A stretch of DNA of 64,000 nt. Origin: S5-327 sp965200975. Lineage in GTDB: Bacteria > Chloroflexota > Dehalococcoidia > Lucifugimonadales > Australimonadaceae. The stretch lies in contig OZ241740.1 of the NCBI GenBank assembly GCA_965200975.1, forward strand, positions 2,317,320-2,381,319, read 5' to 3'. Made by a program: the position numbers and the translations under genes. Within the stretch, counting starts at the first letter, position 1. Each line of letters opens with the position of its first letter. A model generated the notes under the pieces. It worked only from the letters and a program-made list of their open reading frames with translations. It was not told the DNA's origin and did no database searches. Below, piece after piece: positions 35,501 through 41,704 of the stretch.

Positions 35501-38000
35501 GCGCCGAGGGCCTGCCGGGAGGCTCGTCGACGTCGTTGACCGCGATGTCCACCAATAAGGTGTCCGTGAGGGCACCGTCGCTTGCTGTGACCGTGACCGC
35601 ATAGGTGTTCTGGGATGCTTCATAATCAAGCGCGGCCTTGGTCTTGAGCTGACCGGTTGCAACATCGATCTCGAACGACGCGGCGTCGGTTCCGGTCAGC
35701 GAGTAGGCGAGCGCGTCGCCGTCGGGGTCGGTGGCCGTTACGGCGTCGCCGAACGCTGTGCCTGCCGCCGTGTTCTCATCCACATCCAGAGTTGTGGGGA
35801 CGCTGTCGCCAAACACCGGCGCTCGATTGGGGCCCCTGGTGCTGCCTTCCCCGGAATCCGACCACTCGCCCGTGCCCTCGTCGTTGGTCGCCCGGACTTG
35901 CACCTCGTATGTCGTGCTCGCAGCAAGGCCTGTGATCGTGGCCGAGGTGGAAGCGCCCGTGTGGTCGGCGTCGGTGAAGGCTCCCGAGTCCCCCTTCTTC
36001 CGGTACTGCACGTCGTAATCGGTGATGGCCGGGCCGGTGTTGGTGGACGCCGTCCATGTAACGGAGAGCGACTTATCGCCGTCCTCCGACGCCGCCCCAA
36101 CGGTTGGCGTGCTCGGCTTCCCCGGAGGCTCATCCACATCGTTCACCGCGATGTCCACCGACACCGCGTCGCTTAGTGAACCGTCGCTCGCCGTGACCGT
36201 GACCACGTAGGTGTTCTTCTCGCCCTCGTAGTCGAGGGCAGCTTTGGTCTTGAGCTGACCGGTTGCGGAGTCGATCTCGAACGATGCGGCGTCGGTTCCA
36301 GTCAGCGAGTAGGCGAGCGTGTCGCCGTCGGGATCAGTCGCTGTTACCGCATCGCCGAACGCAGTGCCTGCCGCCGTGTTCTCGTTCACGTCAAGGGTTG
36401 TGGAGACGTCATCGGGGAACGCCGGCGCGCGATTGGGGCCCCGGGTGCTCCCCTCCCCTGAGTCCGACCACGCCCCTGTGCCCTCATCGTTAGTCGCACG
36501 GACTTGCACCTCGTATGTCGTGCTCGCAGCAAGATCGGACAGCGTGACTGACGTAGACGTCCCCGTGTGATCGGCGTCGGCGAACTCGCCGGTATCCCCT
36601 TTCTTCCTATATTGCACGTCATAGTCGGTTATGGCAGGCCCGGTGTTGGTGGGGACCGCCCATGTAACGGAGAGCGACTTATCGCCGTCCTCTGACGCCG
36701 CCTCGACGGTTGGCACCGAGGGTTTGCCGGGAGGCTCATCGACGTCGTTGACTGCAATGTCCACCGACACGGTGTCCGTGAGGGAGCTGTCGCTCGCTGT
36801 GACCGTGACTGCGTAAGTGTTCTTCTCGCCCTCATAGTCGAGCGCAACCCTGGTCTTCAGCTGGCCGGTTGCGGAGTCGATCTCGAACGATGCGGCGTCG
36901 GTTCCAGTCAGCGAGTAGGCGAGCGTGTCCCCGTCGGGATCGGTGGCCGCTACTGCGTCGCCGAACGCTGTGTCTGCCGCTGTGTTCTCGTCCACGTCGA
37001 GAGTTGTAGAGACGCCGTCGCCAAACACAGGCGCGCGATTGGGAGAACTAGTGCTGCCTTCCCCGGAATCCGACCACGCCCCCGTGTCCTCGTCGTTGGT
37101 CGCTCGGACTTGCACCTCGTATGTCGTGCTCGCGATGAGGTCGGACAGCGTGATTGACGTGGAAGCACCTGTGTGGCCTGCGTCGGCGAACTCTCCGGTA
37201 TCGCCCTTCTTCCGGTATTGCACGTCATAGTCGGTGATGGCGGGGCCGGTGTTGGTGGGCGCTGTCCATGTAACGGCCAACGATGTGTCGCTGTCGTCAG
37301 AGGCTGTAACGGTTGGCGCGCTCGGCTTGCCGGGAGGCTCGTCGACGTCGTTGACGGCAATGTCCACCAACACAGTGTCCGTGAGGGTCCCGTCGCTCGC
37401 CGTGACTGTGACCACGTAGGTGTTCTTCTCGCCCTCGTAGTCGAGGGCGGCCTTGGTCTTGAGCTGGCCGGTTGAGGAGTCGATCTCGAACGATGCGGCA
37501 TCCGTTCCAGTGAGCGAGTAGGCCAGCGTGTCGCCATCAGGATCGGTTGCCGTTACCGCATCGCCGAACGCTGTGCCTGCTGCCGTGTTCTCGTTCACGT
37601 CGAGAGTTGTGGGAACGCCGTCGCCAAACACCGGCGCCTCGTTGACGTCGGCAACGTTGATAGTCACGGCGATCGAGGCGATATCGAACCCGTCGTCCGC
37701 GCGGACTGTCACCGAATACGAGTCAGTGGCCTCATGATCGAGAGCAGCCTCGGTTTTCAGCTGGCCGTCGCCTTCGCCAATCGTGAACGATGCTGCATCC
37801 GCGCCGGAGAGCGAGTAAGTGAGCGAGTCGCCGTCGGCGTCCGTGGCGGACACAGGGTTGCCGATCGCAGTCCCTGCCGCCGTGTTCTCATCGATGCTGC
37901 GGGTTGCGCTCTCGCCGTCGCTGAACACGGGCGGGTTGTTCGCTGCCGCGGCGGGATCCTCTTGCGCAGAGGCCGCCGCCCCGCCGCTCTGGGCATCCGC
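26300..38000 (-). repeat. Array of about 20 cadherin-type and about 15 FN3 units
   Basis: Alternating units of about 100 and about 95 residues. Cadherin units carry the calcium-type phrases TATDPDGDTLAYSL, ATGQLKTKAALDYE and AVNDVDEPP. FN3 units carry SLAVSWTAPTNTGPAITDYD and STTYEVQVRATNDEGTG. Many copies between 30 and 37.6 kb are nearly identical at DNA level, so unequal recombination and assembly collapse are both possible. Units in the last 3.5 kb (25.8-29.6 kb) are diverged and probably older. Confidence 0.92.
29586..34085 (-). CDS. Giant cadherin/FN3 surface protein, middle segment
   Basis: 1499 codons in the same frame as the N-terminal segment; the frame is regained at about 34165. 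It holds about nine cadherin units and seven FN3 units. Two places have cadherin units back to back without an FN3 (VTINVADVNEAP and EVTDVNEAP joints), unlike the strict alternation elsewhere. It stops at 29586 because a base is missing in the GGGCCC run near 29610; adding one base continues as EPFTVTVSASDEE into the C-terminal segment. Confidence 0.85.
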   Translation of the reverse strand: MQVRATNDEGTGAWSDSGEGSTSSPNRAPAFPDDVSTTLDVNENTAAGTAFGDAVTATDPDGDTLAYSLTDADAASFEIDSATGQLKTKAALDYEAIQNTYTVTVTASDGSLSDTVSVDIAVNDVDEPPGKPSTPTVGAASEDSDTSLAVSWTAPTNTGPAITDYDVRYRVKGAGSGFTDVDHTGTSTSATITGLAVSTTYEVQVRATNDEGTGEWSDSGEGSTRAPNRAPAFPDGATSLDVDENTAAGTAFGDAVTATDPDGDTLAYSLTGADAESFEIDPATGQLKTKAALDYEASQNTYAVTVTASDGTLTDTVLVDIAVNDVDEPPGKPSAPTVAAASEGGSTSLAVSWTAPTNTGPAITDYDVQYRKKGDTGAFADADHTGASTSATLTGLTASTTYEVQVRATNDEGTGVWSDSGEGSTRGPNRAPAFPDGTPSLDVDENTAAGTAFGDAVAATDPDGDTLAYSLTGADAESFEIDSATGQLKTKAALDYEGEKNSYAVTVTASDGSLSDTVSVDITVNDVDEPPGKPSAPTVTASDDGDTTLAVSWAAPSNTGPAITDYDVRYRKKGAGSEFTDADHTGTSTSATLTGLVANTTYEVQVRATNDEGTGEWSDSGEGSTGGPNRAPAFPDGAPSLDVNENTVAGTAFGDAVTATDPDGDTLAYSLSGTDAASFEIDSATGQLKTKAALDYEASQNTYVVTVTASDGSLSDTVSVDIAVNDVDEPPGKPSAPTVTASEDGDTSLVVSWAAPTNTGPAVTDYDVQYRVKGDTGEFTDVDYTGASTSMTLSDLAASTTYEVQVRATNDEGTGEWSDSGEGSTGSSNRAPVFPDEAPTLDVDENTAAGTAFGDAVTATDPDGDTLAYSLTGTDAESFEIDSATGQLKTKAPLDYEAQSSYSVTVTASDGALSADAVVTINVADVNEAPTFPDGAPSLDVNENSAAGTAFGDAVTATDPDGDTLAYSLTGADAASFEIDSATGQLKTKAALDYEASQNTYAVTVTASDGALTDTVLVDIAVNDVDEPPGKPSAPTVEAALENGDTSLVVSWAAPDNAGPAITDYDVQYRVKDAGSEFTSAEHTGAATSVTLFDLSLSTTYEAQVRATNDEGTGAWSASGEGSTSAPNRAPVFPEDALSLDVDENTTAGAPFGDAVTATDPDGDPLAYSLSGADAASFEIETESGQLTVKAPLDYETRSSYSVTVTASDGALSATIAVSIMVTDVDEPPEKPAAPTVRAPSNGDTTSLTISWTPPSTTGPAIADYDIQYREKDGAGDFIGADHSGTHTTATLTGLTEGTMYEVQIRASNDEGAGPWSDSGEGRTAAPNTPPVFPEGPSTTRSVPENSPVETAVGAPVSATDPDPGDTLTYSLSGADAALFAIDESSGQLQTQSVFDYEERDSYAVTAHVDDGFVTASIEVTDVNEAPVFEDGSPTLDVDENEPAGAAVGDPVTATDPDGDSLAYSLSGVDASWFRIDSETGQISTAALFDYEGPQNRSP

Positions 38001-38096
38001 AGCTTGCAGAGCAACCGGGGCTAGCGCGTAGTGCGAGAGCGTGACAATGGCCAGCAGGCACAGGGGAAGAAACAGACGGCAGGCAATCAGACGCAC
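34473..38096 (-). CDS. Giant cadherin/FN3 surface protein, N-terminal segment
   Basis: 1207 codons from ATG 38096. A signal peptide is clear (LIACRLFLPLCLLAIV, then ALQAADAQS). One lone cadherin unit follows, then strictly alternating cadherin and FN3 units. Real homology ends at about 34553, where one extra base shifts the frame (GTSVRR instead of GTAFGD). The shifted frame continues the next units until a 1-base deletion near 34165 restores the original frame. The three segments thus form one 12.3 kb gene, about 4,100 codons, for a calcium-binding adhesin or matrix protein. Confidence 0.87.
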   Translation of the reverse strand: MRLIACRLFLPLCLLAIVTLSHYALAPVALQAADAQSGGAAASAQEDPAAAANNPPVFSDGESATRSIDENTAAGTAIGNPVSATDADGDSLTYSLSGADAASFTIGEGDGQLKTEAALDHEATDSYSVTVRADDGFDIASIAVTINVADVNEAPVFGDGVPTTLDVNENTAAGTAFGDAVTATDPDGDTLAYSLTGTDAASFEIDSSTGQLKTKAALDYEGEKNTYVVTVTASDGTLTDTVLVDIAVNDVDEPPGKPSAPTVTASDDSDTSLAVTWTAPTNTGPAITDYDVQYRKKGDTGEFADAGHTGASTSITLSDLIASTTYEVQVRATNDEDTGAWSDSGEGSTSSPNRAPVFGDGVSTTLDVDENTAADTAFGDAVAATDPDGDTLAYSLTGTDAASFEIDSATGQLKTRVALDYEGEKNTYAVTVTASDSSLTDTVSVDIAVNDVDEPPGKPSVPTVEAASEDGDKSLSVTWAVPTNTGPAITDYDVQYRKKGDTGEFADADHTGTSTSVTLSDLAASTTYEVQVRATNDEGTGAWSDSGEGSTRGPNRAPAFPDDVSTTLDVNENTAAGTAFGDAVTATDPDGDTLAYSLTGTDAASFEIDSATGQLKTKAALDYEGEKNTYVVTVTASDGSLSDAVSVDIAVNDVDEPPGKPSTPTVGAASEDGDKSLSVTWTASTNTGPAITDYDVQYRKKGDSGAFTDADHTGASTSATITGLAASTTYEVQVRATNDEGTGEWSDSGEGSTRGPNRAPVFGDSVPTTLDVDENTAAGTAFGDAVTATDPDGDALAYSLTGTDAASFEIDVATGQLKTKAALDYEASQNTYAVTVTASDGALTDTLLVDIAVNDVDEPPGRPSAPTVGAASEDGDTSLAVSWAAPSNTGPAITDYDVQYRKKGDTGAFTDADHTGTATSATLTGLTASTTYEVQVRATNDEGTGEWSDSGEGSTSSPNRAPAFPDDVSTTLDVDENTAAGTAFGNAVTATDPDGDTLAYSLTGADAASFEIDSATGQLKTKAALDYEAIQNTYTVTVTASDVSLSDTVSVDIAVNDVDEPPGKPSTPTVGAASEDGDTSLAVSWTAPTNTGPAITDYDVQYRVKGAGSGFTDADHTGASTSATLTGLTASTTYEVQVRATNDEGTGAWSDSGEGSTSSPNRAPAFPDDVSTTLDVDENTAAGTSVRRRGNSHRPRWGHARLLAHWC

Positions 38097-38451
38097 TCTC
38101 CGCTAACAGAGCGCCGGACAGCTCTAAGCTCAGGAAATGAAGACCTTCAGCCGGAGCAGCGACGCGCCGCGACGCCGGCGCCCACATACAGCCCCTTGCA
38201 TGGCTGAAGGACTCTGCGCAGCGGGCTACCCTACTGCACGGGTCATCTTCCGTCAAATGAGCCGGACGAGAGGAGACTTTGAGGGCGTAGCGAACGCCCT
38301 TCCGGCAGCGCTGACGCCCGCACTCGCCCGCCGGAGCGAAGCGGCGCTCCTTGCAGGGGAAGGCCGGCGATGCTAGCATTTTGATTGTGCAATCCTTCTC
38401 AATCCCGGCGAGGACGAGAGCCGCGCCGGCGGTAAGCGAGGCCGGGCGCTG
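38097..38451. other. Intergenic region between adhesin and etfB
   Basis: 355 bases between divergent genes. It holds a 7-bp stem hairpin AGGGCGT/ACGCCCT (38282-38300) and a second GGAGCG/CGCTCC stem near 38335. The single plus frame in it (38137-38376) has no ribosome site and Arg/Pro-rich shadow composition. An AT-richer stretch at 38375-38400 is the likely promoter area for etfB, but no clear -35/-10 pair is seen. Confidence 0.5.
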
Positions 38452-39249
38452 ATGACTCTGCACATCGTGGTTACGGCCAAGCAAGTCTTGGATCCTGAGA
38501 CCCCTCTCTCCGCTTTCAGCATCACGAATAATCAGGTCGTGGTCGCCGGCGGCATAGCCCCCGTCGTCAACGGCTACGACGAGCAAGCTGTCGAGGCCGC
38601 CCTCCGCATCAAGGAAGCGTCGGGCGACGCCACGGTGACTGTGCTCTCGTACGGCGCCGAGTTCGCCCTCGACGTCATCAAGAAGCCGCTCGCTATGGGC
38701 GCGGACAGCCTCGTTCTCCTGCAAGACCCCTCGTTCGAGAACTCCATCGACCCCACTATGGTGGTCGCCGCCCTGACCGCAGCCATCCGCAAGCTCGGCG
38801 ATGTCGATCTGGTGATCTCCGGCAGGCAAGCAAGCGACTGGGACAATGCGCTCGTACCGTTCGGCGTCGCCGAATCGCTCGGGTGGCCCGTCGCAACCAT
38901 TGGACGCAAGGTCGAAGTGGACGGGCGCACGGCGCGCGTCGAGCGCGTTCTTCCGGACGGCCACGAGGTCGTCGAGGCCGAACTGCCCGCCGTCGTTACC
39001 GTGTCCAACGAATTGGGGACGGCGCGCTACCCGAATATGCGCGGCATTATGGCCGCCCGCCGCGTGCAGCCCACCGTGTGGAGCGCAGCTGACCTCGGCA
39101 TCGACTCCGCAAGCTTCGCTCCCGCGTTCGAATTGGTGTCGCTCGCCAAGCCCGAGCGCGCTGTGCAGACCGAACTAGTCGCCGGAGACGACGACGAGGA
39201 TGCGGGGCGCAAGCTCGCCCTCCGCCTCCGGGAAGAGCGGGTTATCTAG
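38452..39249 (+). CDS. etfB: Electron transfer flavoprotein beta subunit
   Basis: 265 residues. The start HIVVTAKQVLDPETP, followed by NGYDEQAVEAALRIKE, DLVISGRQASDWDNALVPFGVAE and the loop ELGTARYPNMRGIMAARR (the EtfB signature and recognition-loop region), is diagnostic. EtfB binds AMP and docks partner dehydrogenases; with EtfA it passes electrons from acyl-CoA or similar dehydrogenases to the quinone pool. etfA starts 1 base after its stop. No acyl-CoA dehydrogenase or ETF-quinone oxidoreductase is in the window. Confidence 0.95.
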   Translation: MTLHIVVTAKQVLDPETPLSAFSITNNQVVVAGGIAPVVNGYDEQAVEAALRIKEASGDATVTVLSYGAEFALDVIKKPLAMGADSLVLLQDPSFENSIDPTMVVAALTAAIRKLGDVDLVISGRQASDWDNALVPFGVAESLGWPVATIGRKVEVDGRTARVERVLPDGHEVVEAELPAVVTVSNELGTARYPNMRGIMAARRVQPTVWSAADLGIDSASFAPAFELVSLAKPERAVQTELVAGDDDEDAGRKLALRLREERVI

Positions 39250-39250
39250 A

Positions 39251-40216
39251 ATGCCGGACGCGCTGATCATCGGCGAGATAACGGGCGGCGAAGCGTCGTC
39301 CTCAACGCTCGAGGGCGTCGCCGCAGCCCGAGCGCTCGGCGCGGAGCGGGTGTCGGCGCTGCTCGCCGGCCCCGGAGCGGCAGCCGCCGCTCAGTCAGCC
39401 ATTGCCGGAGGCGCCGACGCCGTCTACACGGTCTCGGACGGGCCGGCGGCGGACGGCGAGTTCGACGCAATCGTCGCGGCTGCGCACGCCGCTGCGCTCA
39501 AAGCGGCGCCGGCGTACGTTATCGGCGCCAAGACGCTCACCGGACGCGACGTGATGCCTCGCCTTGCGTTCCGGCTCGGCACGGCGCTCGCAGCGGATTG
39601 CACGGCCCTGGCGCTCGACGAGGCGGGACGGCTGCTCGCGACGCGGCCCACTTACGGCGGCAACGCCGAGGCGACGGTCGCCTGTCTCGGCGCGCCCGCT
39701 GTCGTGTCGCTGCGCCCAAAGAGCATCGACGCGCAAGCTCCCGACGCATCGCGCACGGGGAGCGTCGAGGAACTAGCGTTTGAGCCAACGGTGCGGACGA
39801 AGACGCTGGAGCGCGTGGAGGCCAAGGCGGAAGGCGTGCGCCTCGAAGACGCCCGCGTCGTCGTCTCGGGCGGGCGGGGGCTTGGCGGCCCGGAGCCGTT
39901 TGAGCAGCTCCAGCAGCTCGCCGAGATGCTCGGCGGGGCGGTTGGAGCGTCCCGGGCCGCCTGCGACGCAGGGTGGGTCCCGGCGAGCTATCAGGTGGGG
40001 TTGACGGGAAAGACAGTGACCCCCGACCTCTACATTGCGATTGGCATCTCCGGAGCAAGCCAGCATATGGCCGGCTGCGGCAACGCAAGGACGCTGGTGG
40101 CCATCAACAAAGACTCCGGAGCGAACATCTTCAAGGAAGCGCGCTTCGGGGTCGTCGGGGATTGGCGCAAGACGCTGCCCGCATTCATGGAACAGCTCCA
40201 CGAGCTGCTGGGTTAG
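39251..40216 (+). CDS. etfA: Electron transfer flavoprotein alpha subunit
   Basis: 321 residues from ATG 39251 (the open frame reaches 39200, inside etfB, but homology starts at MPDALIIGE). The N-terminal lobe is typical, and the FAD domain has ARVVVSGGRGLGGPEPF, DAGWVPASYQVGLTGKTV, PDLYIAIGISGASQHMAG and NIFKEARFGVVGDW. Length is normal. Forms the heterodimer with EtfB, its operon partner. Confidence 0.95.
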   Translation: MPDALIIGEITGGEASSSTLEGVAAARALGAERVSALLAGPGAAAAAQSAIAGGADAVYTVSDGPAADGEFDAIVAAAHAAALKAAPAYVIGAKTLTGRDVMPRLAFRLGTALAADCTALALDEAGRLLATRPTYGGNAEATVACLGAPAVVSLRPKSIDAQAPDASRTGSVEELAFEPTVRTKTLERVEAKAEGVRLEDARVVVSGGRGLGGPEPFEQLQQLAEMLGGAVGASRAACDAGWVPASYQVGLTGKTVTPDLYIAIGISGASQHMAGCGNARTLVAINKDSGANIFKEARFGVVGDWRKTLPAFMEQLHELLG

Positions 40217-40242
40217 ACTGAAGCCAGAGAAAGGGGGCGGCG

Positions 40243-40686
40243 ATGGCAGAGTCCGAGTACGACCGCGAAATGGCGGAGGTTCTTCAGTACGCTGAAGAGG
40301 CCGAGGTCGTGTGCGTCATCATGCCCCTCATCAATCAGTGCCTCGTGTACGACAGCCGGAACGCCGAGGACGACCCGCCGCGCATCTGGGTGTCGGCGCC
40401 TCTCGGATCTGGCGAGCGCCGATTGCGGCACGTCAATCGGGCGCGCCCCCATATGCCCCACGCGCGAGAACTGGCCGTCATTCCCTGGAACGGCTCCGTC
40501 CACGGGCTCGAGGACTCCAGCGTTTGGGAGATGCTGCAGCGACGCATGGGCAGCGCGGGTTTCGCCAGCGCCCCGGAGTCGTGCGCCCGTGCGCTGCGCG
40601 ATCTGCAGCAGTGGGAGCGCCAGTCGATGATGGCGCTCATCAGCGGCCAGGGGCCTTACCACACTCTCTGGGCGCGGAACCCTTAG
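40243..40686 (+). CDS. Hypothetical protein downstream of etfA
   Basis: 147 residues with a GGGGGCGG ribosome site, 26 bases after etfA, so probably in the same operon. It is acidic at the start and has no signal peptide or helix bundle. Phrases such as VVCVIMPLINQCLVYDSR and RIWVSAPLGSGERRL suggest a small alpha/beta fold. Function unknown. Confidence 0.6.
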   Translation: MAESEYDREMAEVLQYAEEAEVVCVIMPLINQCLVYDSRNAEDDPPRIWVSAPLGSGERRLRHVNRARPHMPHARELAVIPWNGSVHGLEDSSVWEMLQRRMGSAGFASAPESCARALRDLQQWERQSMMALISGQGPYHTLWARNP

Positions 40687-40708
40687 CAACCAACCATCCT
40701 CGGAGAGT

Positions 40709-40730
40709 TCGGGAAGCGACGCTTCTCCCT
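40709..40730. repeat. Intergenic hairpin (GGGAAGCG/CGCTTCTCCC)
   Basis: A near-palindrome of the same shape as the GGGAGCG/CGCTCTCCC family, in the gap between convergent genes 40243-40686 and 40842-41579. It may act as a bidirectional terminator, but lacks a clear U-run. Confidence 0.45.
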
Positions 40731-40841
40731 GTTCGCGGGAGCGCGTTTGCGGCAAAGAGGGGAGCGTTCGCGCGTCCCGCTCCTCCATACTGAGCAGAGC
40801 TACGAGCGCCCCTTACTGGCGCCTCTTCCCGCCCGCGGACG

Positions 40842-41579
40842 TTACTGCAGAAACCCTGTGCGGCGCCGCCCAATGTAGTCGTCGGTTACCCGGTAGTCTT
40901 CCAGAGTGTCGATATCGCTCCAGAACCGGCCCTGAATATCGCAGGCGCGCACCCTTTCCTCGCCGGCGGCAAGGCGGCGCATCACTTGCGTCAGCTCCAG
41001 CTCCTCGCCTTCTTCTTCGTAGAGCCTGTCGAACGTTTCGAACACCGAGGGCTGGAACCTGAAGAATCCCACATCGACGGCGTTCCAGCGCCTCAGCCGC
41101 TTGCCGATGCGCATCAGCCGCCCGGCGCCGTCGACAAAAACGCGCGTGGCGTCGCTTATCTGGCCGGGCATCGACGCTGCGGAGTCCACGCCCAGCACTG
41201 CCGGGTGCGGCGGAGCGCCGGCAACCCGCGCGGCAATGCTCGGCTCGATGATATGATCGCCCATCGAGAGCATAAAATCGTCCCCGCCGACGAAATCACG
41301 GGCGGCCCGGACGGACACGGCATTGCCGCCATTGAACTCGGGGTTGTAGACGTACTCCAGGCGCACGCCGGGAGGCGTCCACTCCATCACGCCGTCCATC
41401 ACCTCCTGCGCTTTGTGGCCGACGACGACGCCGATTTCGGTAATGCCCGCCTTGACCATAGCGGAGAGCGGGTACCAGATGAGCGGACGCCCTCGCAGCA
41501 GGATCAGCGTCTTTGGGGTAGTGTCGGTGTATGGCCGAAGCCTGCCGCCGTCGCCGGCGGCAAGAATAACGCCTCTCAC
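40842..41579 (-). CDS. Sugar/polyol-phosphate nucleotidyltransferase
   Basis: 245 residues from GTG 41579 after GGAGGAG. The start RGVILAAGDGGRLRPYTDTTPK with LILLRGRPLIWYPL is the nucleotide-binding loop (GxGxRLxPxT, PK) of NTP_transferase enzymes. Metal-binding acids are in MLSMGDHII and SDIDTLEDY. The short single-domain size fits glucose-1-phosphate-type or inositol-1-phosphate cytidylyltransferases, which activate a polar head group for lipid or glycan synthesis; the substrate is not readable. No partner transferase is adjacent. Confidence 0.85.
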   Translation of the reverse strand: MRGVILAAGDGGRLRPYTDTTPKTLILLRGRPLIWYPLSAMVKAGITEIGVVVGHKAQEVMDGVMEWTPPGVRLEYVYNPEFNGGNAVSVRAARDFVGGDDFMLSMGDHIIEPSIAARVAGAPPHPAVLGVDSAASMPGQISDATRVFVDGAGRLMRIGKRLRRWNAVDVGFFRFQPSVFETFDRLYEEEGEELELTQVMRRLAAGEERVRACDIQGRFWSDIDTLEDYRVTDDYIGRRRTGFLQ

Positions 41580-41704
41580 GTGTCTTCTCCTCCTCCGAAT
41601 CAGTCAGGGAATGCAGCGGCGCCCGCCGCTCACCGGAAGCGGACTAACCGGTGCGCCTAGTCGAAGGGCGCCGCCGCCCCGGGCTCTCAGGCCCGGGACA
41701 GATC

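Noticed and set aside
26300..38000. Plus-strand open frames (about 60-210 codons) through the adhesin array
   Set aside because: They recur once per repeat unit as antisense shadows of the cadherin/FN3 coding sequence.
38137..38376. 79-codon ORF before etfB
   Set aside because: No ribosome site, Arg/Pro-rich, overlaps hairpins; no sign of a protein.
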